DNA from: Draconibacterium orientale
Lineage (GTDB): Bacteria > Bacteroidota > Bacteroidia > Bacteroidales > Prolixibacteraceae
DNA: 64,000 nt
Assembly (NCBI RefSeq): GCF_000626635.1
Contig: NZ_CP007451.1
Location: forward strand, 2,737,501-2,801,500
Direction of reading: 5' to 3'
Every line of letters begins with the position of its first letter. Positions within the stretch are counted from its first letter, which is position 1. Made by a program: the position numbers and the translations under genes. Shown in pieces: positions 1-9,418 of this stretch. The notes under the pieces were generated by a model. The model was given only the letters and a program-made list of their open reading frames with translations. It was not told the origin of the DNA and searched no databases.

Positions 1-25
1 CTAATTGCCCGAAGACTTTCTACAA
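1..25 (+). rRNA. rrl: 23S rRNA, 3' tip only
   Basis: The first bases (CTAATTGCCCGAAGACTTTC) match the end of Bacteroidota 23S rRNA, where the sequence runs GGTACTAATTGCCC. Only about the last 20-25 bases are in the window. The following 23S-5S spacer (about 26-162) contains no tRNA that I can see. The exact 3' end is estimated from the E. coli 23S end. Confidence 0.75.
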
Positions 26-162
26 TTAGTTTGTCCTTGTATTGAGAATTTGTACTCTCTTCCCAACTGCTAAAATATTTTATTGGTATTTTCTAACCGC
101 AAGAGTTAAGAAAGTAAGCCATGAAGTTTCGTTCTCCTGAGTTGAGAACAGAACGAAAGATT

Positions 163-273
<111 letters not shown>

Positions 274-280
274 TAAACCA

Positions 281-315
281 AAGCCCGTGTTCAATAGAGC
301 ACGGGCTTTTTTATT
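281..315 (+). terminator. rRNA operon terminator
   Basis: A perfect AAGCCCGTG/CACGGGCTT stem (281-289 and 300-308) with a short loop is followed by a T-rich run. It sits just after 5S rRNA, as expected for a rho-independent stop of the rRNA operon. Confidence 0.9.
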
Positions 316-371
316 GTTGTTAATTAAGCTAAAAAGTATTTAACTTATAATGATGGCTTAAATGCTTTTTT

Positions 372-379
372 TAGATTTG
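372..379 (+). promoter_or_regulatory. -7 box of the porin gene
   Basis: TAGATTTG matches the Bacteroidota -7 consensus TAnnTTTG and ends 16 bases before the ATG at 396. No clear -33 TTG lies at the usual spacing. Confidence 0.5.
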
Positions 380-395
380 TGTTAAAATTTTCTGT

Positions 396-2342
396 ATGCT
401 AAAAGCACGGTATTTTTTGCTCACTGTTCTAATTTGTACGGTACTGCCCATAATGGTTATAGCACAGCCACGCGGTATTAATACGCAAAGAGAACAGAAT
501 GAACAAACAGCTGTTAAGGAGGTTCCATCAAAAATAAAACTGTGGTACCTGAAAGGTGATGGTGCATTTAAAGATTCAACAGTTTTAGATACACTGCACG
601 ATTATAAACATATCTTTCATCCGATATTTAAAAATTCAATATCGGCTACCTATACAGGCAACTACGGAAACCCGGGAATGAGCAACGACTTTTTCCAACG
701 TGGCAATCAAACCAATTATTTTTTCCTTCAATCGAGGCAGGATTACCTGTTAACTCCGGGGAAAATAAAGTACATGAATACAACTACACCCTATACACGT
801 TTCGATTACAGCCAAAGCGAAAACAAATCGAGGAATAACGAAACGCGTTTTGATGTGGTGCACTCGCAAAATGTAACGCGATTCTGGAACTGGACATTCC
901 GCACCAATCAGGAGAAATCCGACGGGCAATACAGTGCTCAGGATGCCAAAAACAATTTTGTGGCACTAAACACCAGTTATAATCGCGACCAGTGGAATGT
1001 TTACGGCGGATTCATTTCAAACTCGTTAAAAAATAGCGAAAACGGTGGTTTAACAAACGATACAATACTCTTCTCGGGGCAGGAGGCCGAATACTGGCCG
1101 ACAAACCTGAGCGAAGCCAGGAGTCAATTCAATAGTATTAATTATTATACTACAGCAGAATACCGAATCGGAAAATACGATTTTGATCCGGTGGACAGCG
1201 TTGATGTTTTCAGGCCGATTGTGGGCTTAATGTACAGTTTCGGGCACGACAGGTATTCGCAGAAATTTGTGGACGAAGAAGACACTACTAACACCTTCTT
1301 CATGAATACTTATTACGGTGATGATTACACTACCGATGAAATAAAGTACCGGCGAATAAGTAATGTATTTCAGCTAAAGCAGTACGAAAACCCGAATAGA
1401 AAATACACCTTTGGGAAAAGAGCCTTTTTGGGGCACGAACTATTTCGCGGAAATACTCCGGGAGTTCAGGTGAATGATTCGACCCACCGACGTTTTGATA
1501 TTAAGTACTCGAACCTGTATGTAGGTGGTGGTATTTTTAGGGAAATGGGAAGTTTTTGGCTTTGGAATTTCGATGGAAAAGTGAACCTGGCCGGACGAAA
1601 TGCAGGGGAGCTGGAGTTAAACGGAATGATAACAAAACCATTCAGTTTCTGGGGCGATTCAGCGGCAGCGATGATATTTACCGGTTCGTTCGAGAATAGA
1701 GTTCCTGACTATTTCCAGGAAACATTCCGATCAAATCATTTTCAGTGGGACAATGATTTTGATGCCGAACAACGTTTAACACTGGGGGCGAAATTCAGAG
1801 TGCCACAACGTAAACTCGAATTGGCAGCCAACTACGCTGCCATAAATAACTTTCTGTATAATAACGAGGAAGCTATTCCCGATCAAACGTCAAACGAAAT
1901 ATTGGTAATGTCGGTGTATGCCGATAAGGATTTTAACTACCGGCGATTCCATTTCCGCACGCGCTTGCTTTGGCAAAAAGTGTCGGAAGAGCGCTACCTG
2001 CATTTACCCGAATGGTCGGCTTTTGTAAATACCTACTACCAGTTTACCATTTCGAAAGTAATGTTTACTCAAATTGGTGCCGATGTGCGTTATAATACAA
2101 ACTATTATGCCGATGCGTACTCGCCGGCAACCGGTTTGTTTTACCTGCAGAGCGAAAAAGAATATGGCAATTATCCGTATATAGATGTATATGCTACATT
2201 GCGTCTGAAACGTACGAAGGTTTTCTTTAAATATATGAACCTTGGCACGCACTTTCTTGACGGCACGTACATGACAACGCCAAACTACCCAATGCCGCGC
2301 GCTACTTTCCGTTTGGGCGTTTCGTGGGCATGGTACGATTAG
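396..2342 (+). CDS. Putative outer-membrane porin (Porin_10 type)
   Basis: A 648-residue secreted protein. Residues 1-23 form a signal peptide (charged start, hydrophobic core, cleavage near VIA-Q). The rest is rich in alternating aromatic and polar residues (many NxxF, YxF and WxF strands) and ends in the aromatic tail SWAWYD, as in outer-membrane beta barrels. The start region (KIKLWYLKGDGAF) and overall length fit the Bacteroidota putative porin family (PF14121); this is recognition, not a search result. It should sit in the outer membrane and pass small solutes; no substrate can be named. It stands alone behind the rRNA operon with its own -7 box. Confidence 0.8.
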   Translation: MLKARYFLLTVLICTVLPIMVIAQPRGINTQREQNEQTAVKEVPSKIKLWYLKGDGAFKDSTVLDTLHDYKHIFHPIFKNSISATYTGNYGNPGMSNDFFQRGNQTNYFFLQSRQDYLLTPGKIKYMNTTTPYTRFDYSQSENKSRNNETRFDVVHSQNVTRFWNWTFRTNQEKSDGQYSAQDAKNNFVALNTSYNRDQWNVYGGFISNSLKNSENGGLTNDTILFSGQEAEYWPTNLSEARSQFNSINYYTTAEYRIGKYDFDPVDSVDVFRPIVGLMYSFGHDRYSQKFVDEEDTTNTFFMNTYYGDDYTTDEIKYRRISNVFQLKQYENPNRKYTFGKRAFLGHELFRGNTPGVQVNDSTHRRFDIKYSNLYVGGGIFREMGSFWLWNFDGKVNLAGRNAGELELNGMITKPFSFWGDSAAAMIFTGSFENRVPDYFQETFRSNHFQWDNDFDAEQRLTLGAKFRVPQRKLELAANYAAINNFLYNNEEAIPDQTSNEILVMSVYADKDFNYRRFHFRTRLLWQKVSEERYLHLPEWSAFVNTYYQFTISKVMFTQIGADVRYNTNYYADAYSPATGLFYLQSEKEYGNYPYIDVYATLRLKRTKVFFKYMNLGTHFLDGTYMTTPNYPMPRATFRLGVSWAWYD

Positions 2343-2574
2343 GTTACTCGTTTATAGTACTTAGATATTTGGTAATTATTTAGGTAGTGAAGGAGATTCA
2401 GCGATTCTATCAGAACTAAAATATTTTGAGTTTTGCTTTATCCTTCACCTGTCAACTGACGGGAGCTCTGATAAACGTGTGATGTTACTTTAAAAATTCT
2501 GACCTATCGGTATAAATTTTCCCCCTGATTAGGGGAAATGACGTCAGCCAAATGGGGAGCGAAATTTAACACTT
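2343..2574. other. Convergent intergenic spacer with hairpin
   Basis: Noncoding. The one structure is TTTCCCC (2518-2524) / GGGGAAA (2532-2538) with a 7-base loop between two convergent genes. It lacks a good T-run, so its role as a terminator is doubtful. Confidence 0.45.
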
Positions 2575-3186
2575 CTAATTTTTATTGATTAAATCGTAAA
2601 ACTCCGAAAGGATCATTGCGGTAGCACCCCAAATTATTTCTCCATCGTATTTTACGCAGGGCACTTGCATTAATCCGGTAAGTGTTTTTAATTCGATGGT
2701 GGAGTGCGGTGGTTTAAAGGCTTCAATGGGGAAAAGAATGGTTTTCTCTACTTCATCAGGGCAAAGTATAAATTCAGGGTTGGTATCCATCCAGCCCACA
2801 AATGGTGTTATCTGGAAACGGCTCACTTCAACATAAAACGACGAAAGCGTTCCCAGCAGCCTGATCTTATCCCGGGGAATTCCAATTTCTTCGTAAGTTT
2901 CGCGCAGTGCCGTTTCGCTTGCACTTTCGTTGGCCTCATTTCGTCCGCCCGGTAAGGCAATTTGTCCTGCATGGTGTTTCATATACACGGGGCGCTTAAT
3001 CAGGCAAACCTTTAATCCGTCAACATCACGAAAAAGCAACAACAGCACACTGCTTGGCTTCACCTTGCCCTGGTCTTCAGGAGCAGGATTTAGCACACGT
3101 CCGGGCGGCAGCATTTTATAATGCGACTGCGAACCGGGAAGGGCTCCTTTTAAAGCGGCTGCTATTTTATCAGGATGCGTAATCAT
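2575..3186 (-). CDS. Nudix hydrolase, CoA pyrophosphatase type
   Basis: A 203-residue Nudix enzyme. The Nudix box is complete at residues 81-102: G81, E87, R95-E96, E99-E100, G102. Upstream, KRPVYMKHHAGQIALPGG matches the extra motif of the NudL/NUDT7 (UPF0035) group, which cleaves coenzyme A or acyl-CoA to phosphopantetheine and 3',5'-ADP. I use the ATG at 3186; the frame continues three codons to a TTG at 3195, but that TTG is the end of a TATTTTTG -7-like box, so it is unlikely to be the start and the mRNA may be nearly leaderless. Cytoplasmic; apparently monocistronic. Confidence 0.88.
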   Translation of the reverse strand: MITHPDKIAAALKGALPGSQSHYKMLPPGRVLNPAPEDQGKVKPSSVLLLLFRDVDGLKVCLIKRPVYMKHHAGQIALPGGRNEANESASETALRETYEEIGIPRDKIRLLGTLSSFYVEVSRFQITPFVGWMDTNPEFILCPDEVEKTILFPIEAFKPPHSTIELKTLTGLMQVPCVKYDGEIIWGATAMILSEFYDLINKN

Positions 3187-3276
3187 TAGACGCAAAAATA
3201 AAAAATACCTGCTGATTTGAGAAGGCGAAATGCAGAAACAATTTTTGTGGTAGTGTAAACGAAGCGACGAATCAGA

Positions 3277-4287
3277 TCAATATTCAAAATCTTTCGCTAC
3301 TTCCGAAAAAATCCGGTACGAATCCAACCGCTTTTGCTGGTCGTAAATGTGCGATGAAACGATTATTTCGTCGGCAGCGGTGTTAGCTATAAGCTCTTGG
3401 AGTTCGCGCTCAATTTTTTCTTTTCCGCCAATAAGCGAGCAGGCCAGCATCTGGTCGATTTGCGTTTTAATGATTCCCCATTTCTCGTAGCCCAAATGCC
3501 GGGTTGGAGGCTGCATCAACTCGCGACGGCCGGTAATAATTCCCATAAAACTGCGTCGCATGGTGCTGGCCAGGTATTCGGCTTCGTCCTCGGTTTCGGC
3601 AGCAACCACCTGGCTACCCACAATCACATAAGGTTTGTCCAATTGGGCGGATGGTTTAAAATTGTCGCGGTATATTTTTAATGCGGCAATAAGCATTTGT
3701 GGCGCAAAATGACTGGCAAATGCATAAGGCAATCCCAGTTCGGCGGCCAGGTAAGCACTGTCGGTACTCGATCCTAAAATCGTTATGGGCACGTTGGCAC
3801 CTTCAGATAAAACAGAGCGTACTTCGGCTGTTCTGTTTTCGACTGAGAAATATTGTTGAATTTTACGCACTTCGTTCGGGAAATCCTGCGCAGCACGCAT
3901 ACGGTCGTAGCGCAGTTCGGCAGCGGTTACCGGATCGGTTCCGGGGGCCCGGCCCAAGCCTAAATCGATTCGGTTGGGGTAGAGGGCAGCCAGGGTGCCA
4001 AACTGCTCGGAAACGATTAGCGGCGAATGGTTGGGCAGCATAATTCCACCTGAGCCAACGCGTATGTTTTTTGTTTCTGCGGCAATGTAAGCAATTATAA
4101 TCGATGTGGCGGCGCTGGCCACACTAATGATATTGTGATGCTCGGCCACCCAGTAGCGGCTGTAACCCAGCAGTTCGGTATGTTGTGCCAACTCGAGGCT
4201 GTTGTGCAAAGCATCAGCGGGAGTCGAGCCTTCGGCAACCGGTGCTAAATCGAGCACCGAAAAGGCCAATTGTTTTCTGTCTGTCAT
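3277..4287 (-). CDS. LLM-class flavin-dependent oxidoreductase (MsnO8-like)
   Basis: A 336-residue luciferase-like monooxygenase. It shows the family landmarks VAEHHN (about residue 47), GSGGIMLPNHSPLIVSEQFG (about 83-102) and DLGLGRAPGTDP, followed by a TIM-barrel pattern to the C-terminus. Such enzymes use FMNH2 and O2 on small organic substrates; the substrate is unknown. The ATG at 4287 is preceded by AAGGAGAAAACAAGA, a rare clear Shine-Dalgarno here, so the TTG extension to 4317 is rejected. It follows the LolC/E-like permease on the same strand by 65 bp. Confidence 0.85.
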   Translation of the reverse strand: MTDRKQLAFSVLDLAPVAEGSTPADALHNSLELAQHTELLGYSRYWVAEHHNIISVASAATSIIIAYIAAETKNIRVGSGGIMLPNHSPLIVSEQFGTLAALYPNRIDLGLGRAPGTDPVTAAELRYDRMRAAQDFPNEVRKIQQYFSVENRTAEVRSVLSEGANVPITILGSSTDSAYLAAELGLPYAFASHFAPQMLIAALKIYRDNFKPSAQLDKPYVIVGSQVVAAETEDEAEYLASTMRRSFMGIITGRRELMQPPTRHLGYEKWGIIKTQIDQMLACSLIGGKEKIERELQELIANTAADEIIVSSHIYDQQKRLDSYRIFSEVAKDFEY

Positions 4288-4352
4288 TCTTGTTTTCTCC
4301 TTTGGCCTATATAACAAAGGAAGGTGGATTTTGATTAATGCGCAGGGGGAAA

Positions 4353-5606
4353 TTAGTCGAAACGAATCACCTTATCAGGCGAAATTTTCGAGATAAACCA
4401 GCTTGGGATAATAAGTATCAGCGAAGTAATTACAATGGTTCCGAGGTTGAGCAGCAGCAGGTGGGTAAGCGAAAAATTCATCGGCACATAATCAACGTAA
4501 TACGACTCGGGATTAAGCTGAATGATATGAAAAAACTTTTGCAGTAACACGATAGCCACACCGATTATATTTCCCCACAGCAGTCCGCGACCGGTTAAAA
4601 ATACCGAGAGGTACACAAACACTTTACGGATGCTCCAGTTGGGGCTTCCCATGGCTTTTAGCACGCCAATCATTCCGGCACGTTCAAGTATCAGCACCAG
4701 TAAACCCGACACCATATTAAAGGCCGCAACAATAACCATCAGTATCAGGATAATCCACACGTTCATATCCAGAATCGACAGCCAGTCGAAAATTTGTGGG
4801 TAAACGCGCGTTATACTTTGTGTGCGCAGTATCTCCGAGTTTTCTTCGCGGTAACTGATAATAATATTGCGTATGTTTTGTTCAATGTTGTCGATATTGA
4901 AAAAGTCGGTGGTAATTACTTCAAAGCCGGTAATCTGGTCCGGGCGCCAGTCGTTAAGCCGCTGAATTTGTTTCAGGTCGCCCACAATAAACAACTGGTC
5001 GAACTCTTCGAAACCGGTGCGGTAAATACCACTAATCTGCATTTGCAGCATGCGTGGGATCACCTCGTCGCCGGTAAGAAAATAAACCACAATGCGGTCG
5101 TTTAGTTTCAGGCGCAATAGTTTGGCCACCTGGGCCGACAGCAACACTTCGTTTACCCGGGCACTGTCGGTAATATTCGGCAATTGGCCCTCGATAAGGT
5201 GTTTGCTAAAAAACTGCCAGTCGTAATTTTGGTCAACCCCTTTAAACACGATAGCCTGAATGTACTCGTCGGTTTTTATCATGCCCGGTTTGGTGGCATA
5301 AGGCTGCAGGCGTTGTACACCGGGTAATGCTTTTACATCGTCAAGGAATGGCTGATTTTCGGAAACAGGACTGGTTTCGTACGAGTTGTTCGAGTCGTAA
5401 TTAATAATCTGAATATGCGAACCAAAGCCGATTACTTTGTTGCGGATTTCTTTTTTAAATCCGGTAACCACCGCTACGGCAACAATCATTACTGTTAAAC
5501 CCAGCGCAATACCCGCCAGCGCAATACGAATAATACGTTGCGACAATTGCTTTTTGTTTGCTTTATCGAAAAATAACCTGCGCGATATAAAGAGTTCGGT
5601 GTTCAA
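4353..5606 (-). CDS. LolC/LolE-like ABC transporter permease (FtsX superfamily)
   Basis: 417 residues with one TM helix near residues 25-48, a large periplasmic domain (about 50-270) and three TM helices in the C-terminal third (about 277-300, 325-350, 375-400). This is the 1+3 FtsX layout. The N-terminus MNTELFISRRLFF and the cytoplasmic turn after the helix (TGFKKEIRNKVIGFGSHI) resemble lipoprotein-releasing LolC/E proteins, which hand lipoproteins to LolA in the periplasm. The start is TTG (5606), placed so that the N-terminus matches the family; no ATG lies nearby. The LolD ATPase is not adjacent. Confidence 0.8.
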   Translation of the reverse strand: MNTELFISRRLFFDKANKKQLSQRIIRIALAGIALGLTVMIVAVAVVTGFKKEIRNKVIGFGSHIQIINYDSNNSYETSPVSENQPFLDDVKALPGVQRLQPYATKPGMIKTDEYIQAIVFKGVDQNYDWQFFSKHLIEGQLPNITDSARVNEVLLSAQVAKLLRLKLNDRIVVYFLTGDEVIPRMLQMQISGIYRTGFEEFDQLFIVGDLKQIQRLNDWRPDQITGFEVITTDFFNIDNIEQNIRNIIISYREENSEILRTQSITRVYPQIFDWLSILDMNVWIILILMVIVAAFNMVSGLLVLILERAGMIGVLKAMGSPNWSIRKVFVYLSVFLTGRGLLWGNIIGVAIVLLQKFFHIIQLNPESYYVDYVPMNFSLTHLLLLNLGTIVITSLILIIPSWFISKISPDKVIRFD

Positions 5607-6076
5607 AATTTCAGACGATTTTAAAAGTCAATTTTCTGCAGCCAAATGTACAAATCTATTTTTTACTTTTTGCCCGAAGTTCGATGGATCAGTTTAAATT
5701 TCAGGAGGAGAAGCAATTATTATCATTTTGCTTTGTTTCTTTATTGATAAATGAGCTCATGTCAAAGTCAATACTGGCTTAATTGAGGCGCTACCCTTTT
5801 GTTCCCGACGTAAAGTACGGAATTTCGCAAGCTCAACTGTAGACATTTTCCCTTATGAAGGGAAAACAGTTTTATAGTAAGGGCGGAAGAAGACTTGATG
5901 CTATCCTCTTTAGTTTGTTAATTGTTGGCTCCCCTCTTGAGTTCCTGACAGGGTGAGGGGTTAAGCATATCTCAATAGTTTTAATGTCGTTCCAAAGTTG
6001 CAATACACCGCAATCTCTATGTAATCTGCTCTAAGTTTTAGTTCTTTTTCCTACTTCTGACTTCCGTCTGGGACTA
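5607..6076. other. Intergenic region holding dispersed repeat copy A
   Basis: A 470-bp spacer between two minus-strand genes without a credible ORF. Its centre (5791-5971) is one copy of a repeat also found at 35422-35602 and around 45.9-47.8 kb. The rest is AT-rich unique sequence. Confidence 0.7.
5791..5971 (+). repeat. Dispersed intergenic repeat, copy A
   Basis: Begins CTACCCTTTTGTTCCCGACG, continues with TTTCGCAAGCTCAACTGTAG, a TTTTCCCTT/AAGGGAAAA hairpin and ends GACAGGGTGAGGGGTTAAGC. The same blocks, in the same order, occur in copy B at 35422-35602 and in reverse orientation at 45911-46009 and 47544-47765. Confidence 0.85.
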
Positions 6077-7105
6077 TTATTTTGCTGTTTCAACCTGCAG
6101 GTCGGCTTCCGGCAGTTCGCTTCGGCGATTAATAAACGGAAGCACCATTACTGATAGTATTCCGATAAGAATAATCATCGCTGTCATTGAAGTGTGGGCC
6201 ACAAAAGCAAAGATAATCCCGTTTTCGTTGGCTACGCCGTACAGCGACAAGGCTTCTTTGGCCATAAAATGCCATGCCCCGATTCCGCCCTGTACCGGTG
6301 CTACCATCCCAAAACTTGCCAGTACAAATGTGGTTAGTCCGGCAATAGGGTTCAGGTTGCTGGTAAAATCAAAAGCGAAGAATACCACGTAAAGCATTAG
6401 GTAATACATGCCCCAGATAAAAGCGGAGTGAAAAAAGAACCAGCCTTTTTTCTCGATGTTTCGAATAGAAATAAAACCCTCCTTAAAGTTGCGAATCACT
6501 TCCATTATTTTTTTGAAAAAGGCCGTATGTTTAAATGCGTTTCTGAAAAAGAAAATCAAAACGGCAAATACAACAACGCCGATAATAAGGTAAGGCGATG
6601 TAATAGCGGCATGCAGTTTTTCCGATATTTCCGGATTGGATTTCATAAAATGTAACATCTTGCCAAACTGCGAGAGAATGACAATAGCAAGCAGAATCAG
6701 TAGCGATATCAGGTCGATTAGTCGTTCGGCAACCACGGTACCAACTAATTTGGTAAACGATATTTTTTCGTAACGTGCCAAAACACCACAGCGCGATACT
6801 TCGCCCATTCGCGGGAAAGCCATGTTCATTAAATAGCCCACCATTACGGCCAAAAAAGTATTGATAAAACGTGGTTTGTGCCCGATTGGCTCAATCATTA
6901 AGCCCCAGCGCAGCGTGCGGCTGATGTGGCTTAATAAACCAATAAACAGCGAGAGTGCCACCCACCAGTAGTTTACATCATTCTTTAAAACGGTCTTAAT
7001 CCGCTCAATATCCTGATCTTTATAAATAAGCCAAAAAATGAATGCCCCAAGGGCGAAGAAGCCGATAAACTGTAGAATCTTAACGATTGTTTTTTTCAAA
7101 ATCAA
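6077..7105 (-). CDS. Lysylphosphatidylglycerol synthase TM-region family protein (flippase-like)
   Basis: A 342-residue polytopic membrane protein with about eight hydrophobic segments. HISRTLRWGLMI, the segment AFPRMGEVSRCGVLARYEKI and the glycine-rich APVQGGIGAWHFMA fit the UPF0104/PF03706 family, the membrane half of MprF-like proteins. Family members move lipids or glycolipid intermediates; no synthase domain is present here, so a flippase-like role is inference. The start is uncertain: TTG at 7105 is used because no ATG fits the N-terminal charged segment ILKKTIVKIL. Confidence 0.8.
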   Translation of the reverse strand: MILKKTIVKILQFIGFFALGAFIFWLIYKDQDIERIKTVLKNDVNYWWVALSLFIGLLSHISRTLRWGLMIEPIGHKPRFINTFLAVMVGYLMNMAFPRMGEVSRCGVLARYEKISFTKLVGTVVAERLIDLISLLILLAIVILSQFGKMLHFMKSNPEISEKLHAAITSPYLIIGVVVFAVLIFFFRNAFKHTAFFKKIMEVIRNFKEGFISIRNIEKKGWFFFHSAFIWGMYYLMLYVVFFAFDFTSNLNPIAGLTTFVLASFGMVAPVQGGIGAWHFMAKEALSLYGVANENGIIFAFVAHTSMTAMIILIGILSVMVLPFINRRSELPEADLQVETAK

Positions 7106-7288
7106 GGTCTTTTTAATGCTTTCTTTTCCGCGCTATCTGTTATTTCCCTTAAATTTTACTACTTTCACGACGCGAAAAATACCGTTAGGTACCGAGCATT
7201 TCTTTGATGGCAAAAATATAAATTTGTTTTATTAATCGTAAGAAAAAGGGATATTAAGTAAAATTGACAATGAACGAAGTTGAGTGTA

Positions 7289-8056
7289 ATGAGCTATGTA
7301 AGACCCAAAAAAAATCTTGGTCAGCATTTTTTAACCGACCAAAATATTGCGCGAAAAATTGTTGACAGCCTGGGCACCGATGTACAGGATGTACTGGAAA
7401 TCGGTCCCGGAATGGGAGTACTCACTCAATATCTTTTACAACGCCCCGAGTTAAATGTTCATGTTGTCGAGATCGATACCGAATCGGTAGAATACCTCAA
7501 ACATAATTTTCCGACACTACAACACATTTGGGGAGAAGATTTTTTGAAAGCTGATGTTGTTGAGCGTTTTTCAGGTCAATTCAGTGTTATCGGTAATTTC
7601 CCGTATAATATTTCATCGCAAATCTTTTTTCGCGTATTGGAATACCGCAACCGCATTCCCGAAACCGTTGGAATGATACAAAAGGAGGTTGCCGAGCGTA
7701 TTGCCGCGCCTCACGGATCAAAAGTATATGGAATACTGAGTGTTTTGTTACAGGCTTTTTTCGATATCGAATACCTGTTTACCGTATCGGAAGGTGTGTT
7801 TAACCCGCCGCCAAAAGTAAAATCGGCAGTGGTAAGGTTAAAACGCAACCAGGTAAAAGAACTACCGTGCAGCGAAGCACTGTTTGTAAAAGTGGTGAAG
7901 GCAGCTTTTAACCTTCGCCGTAAAATGCTACGTAACTCGTTAAAGGAAATTTGCGCTGCTTTACCCGAAGAGTATGCTATGAAACGTCCTGAACAACTTT
8001 CGGTCGGTGCGTTTATTGATCTGACTTGTAAAATCGAAGAAATCGAAAAACAGTAA
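7289..8056 (+). CDS. rsmA: 16S rRNA (A1518/A1519) dimethyltransferase RsmA/KsgA
   Basis: 255 residues. It dimethylates the two adjacent adenines in helix 45 of 16S rRNA late in 30S assembly, using SAM. Visible motifs: [19 protein letters not shown] at the N-terminus, SAM motif [11 protein letters not shown], the acidic VVEID, and motif [12 protein letters not shown]; a C-terminal helical domain includes [13 protein letters not shown]. The ATG at 7289 fits the family start; a TTG three codons upstream is ignored. mgtE follows after 3 bp, so the two are probably co-transcribed. Confidence 0.95.
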   Translation: MSYVRPKKNLGQHFLTDQNIARKIVDSLGTDVQDVLEIGPGMGVLTQYLLQRPELNVHVVEIDTESVEYLKHNFPTLQHIWGEDFLKADVVERFSGQFSVIGNFPYNISSQIFFRVLEYRNRIPETVGMIQKEVAERIAAPHGSKVYGILSVLLQAFFDIEYLFTVSEGVFNPPPKVKSAVVRLKRNQVKELPCSEALFVKVVKAAFNLRRKMLRNSLKEICAALPEEYAMKRPEQLSVGAFIDLTCKIEEIEKQ

Positions 8057-8059
8057 ATC

Positions 8060-9418
8060 ATGAGTTTTGAAGCCACCAGAGAATACATTGAGCAGTTAAG
8101 AGAGCTGATTGAGGAAGGGAACAAAAAGGAAGTTGCTGTCTTGATGAAAGATCTTCATCCGGCTGATATTGCCGAGATTATGGATGATCTGAACACCGAG
8201 GAAGCAAAATTCATTTATTTATTGCTTGATGGAGAAAAAGCTTCCGATGTTCTGATTGAGATTGATGAAGACGACCGCCGCCGATTTTTAAAAGTTATTC
8301 CAGCTGAGATGATCGCCACGCGGTTTATCGAATACATGGATTCGGATGATGCTGCCGACGTGGTTGCCGATCTGGATGAAGATGTTCAGAAAGAAGTACT
8401 GAACGAAATTGAAGACATTGAGCAGGCCGGTGATATTATTGATTTGCTGGATTACGAAGAAGATTCGGCCGGTGGTATTATGGCAAAAGAGCTGGTTGCC
8501 GTTAACGAAAACTGGAATGTAGCCACCTGCCTGAAAGAAATAAGCCGGCAGGCAGAAGAGGTGGACGAGATCTTTTATATTTATGTAACCGATGATGATG
8601 ATAAACTAAAGGGTATATTATCGTTAAAAAAGCTGATATTAAATCACACCAACACCAAAGTATCGAAAATTTACGACCCCGATGTAAAAAAGGTATTCAC
8701 CAGCACGCGTCAGGAAGAGGTAGCTGAGCTGATGGATAAATACGACCTTGTAGCCATGCCGGTAGTTGATGAAATCGGGCGTTTGCAGGGAAGGATCACT
8801 TTCGATGATGTGATTGATTTTGTGCGCGACGAAGCCGAAAAAGATTACCAGATGGTTTCGGGTATTACCGGCGATGTAGAGCCCGGCGATAAAGTGTGGC
8901 ATGTGCTGCGCGCGCGTTTTCCGTGGTTACTGATTGGTTTATTGGGAGGTATTTTAAGTGCGGTGGTTCTAGGCTCGCACGAAGAGTCGTTGACCAAAGT
9001 TACCCAGCTGGCATTTTTTATTCCGCTTATTGCGGCAATGGCCGGAAATGTTGGGGTACAGTCGTCGTCGATTGTGGTACAAAGTATTGCAAGTGGTGTA
9101 AAAGATATTGAAACGCCTGTCCGAAAATTGGTGAAGGAAATATCAATTGCAGTGTTAACGGCGAGTATTTTTGCCGTGCTCATTTTTTTCTACAACTTCT
9201 TTGTTTCCGGGAATATGAACCTTACTTATTCGGTTTCCATATCCTTATTTATTGTCATCATTTTTGCCTCTTTGTTTGGCACAGTAATACCTTTAATTCT
9301 TCATCGTTTTAAAATCGACCCTGCTTTGGCAACCGGGCCCTTTATTACAACCATGAATGATATTTTGGGAATGATGATCTACCTGAGTATATCGGGTATG
9401 TTTTTCAACCTGGTTTAA
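8060..9418 (+). CDS. mgtE: Magnesium transporter MgtE
   Basis: 452 residues: an acidic N-terminal MgtE_N helical domain (about 1-135, LHPADIAEIMDDL and DAADVVADLDEDV repeats), a CBS-domain pair (about 135-260) that senses cytosolic Mg2+, a plug helix, and five TM helices (about 285-450) with the pore segments AAMAGNVGVQSSSIVVQSIA and DPALATGPFITTMND. It is a dimeric inner-membrane Mg2+ channel. Length is usual. It starts 3 bp after rsmA and its end overlaps the convergent permease gene by 4 bp. Confidence 0.95.
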   Translation: MSFEATREYIEQLRELIEEGNKKEVAVLMKDLHPADIAEIMDDLNTEEAKFIYLLLDGEKASDVLIEIDEDDRRRFLKVIPAEMIATRFIEYMDSDDAADVVADLDEDVQKEVLNEIEDIEQAGDIIDLLDYEEDSAGGIMAKELVAVNENWNVATCLKEISRQAEEVDEIFYIYVTDDDDKLKGILSLKKLILNHTNTKVSKIYDPDVKKVFTSTRQEEVAELMDKYDLVAMPVVDEIGRLQGRITFDDVIDFVRDEAEKDYQMVSGITGDVEPGDKVWHVLRARFPWLLIGLLGGILSAVVLGSHEESLTKVTQLAFFIPLIAAMAGNVGVQSSSIVVQSIASGVKDIETPVRKLVKEISIAVLTASIFAVLIFFYNFFVSGNMNLTYSVSISLFIVIIFASLFGTVIPLILHRFKIDPALATGPFITTMNDILGMMIYLSISGMFFNLV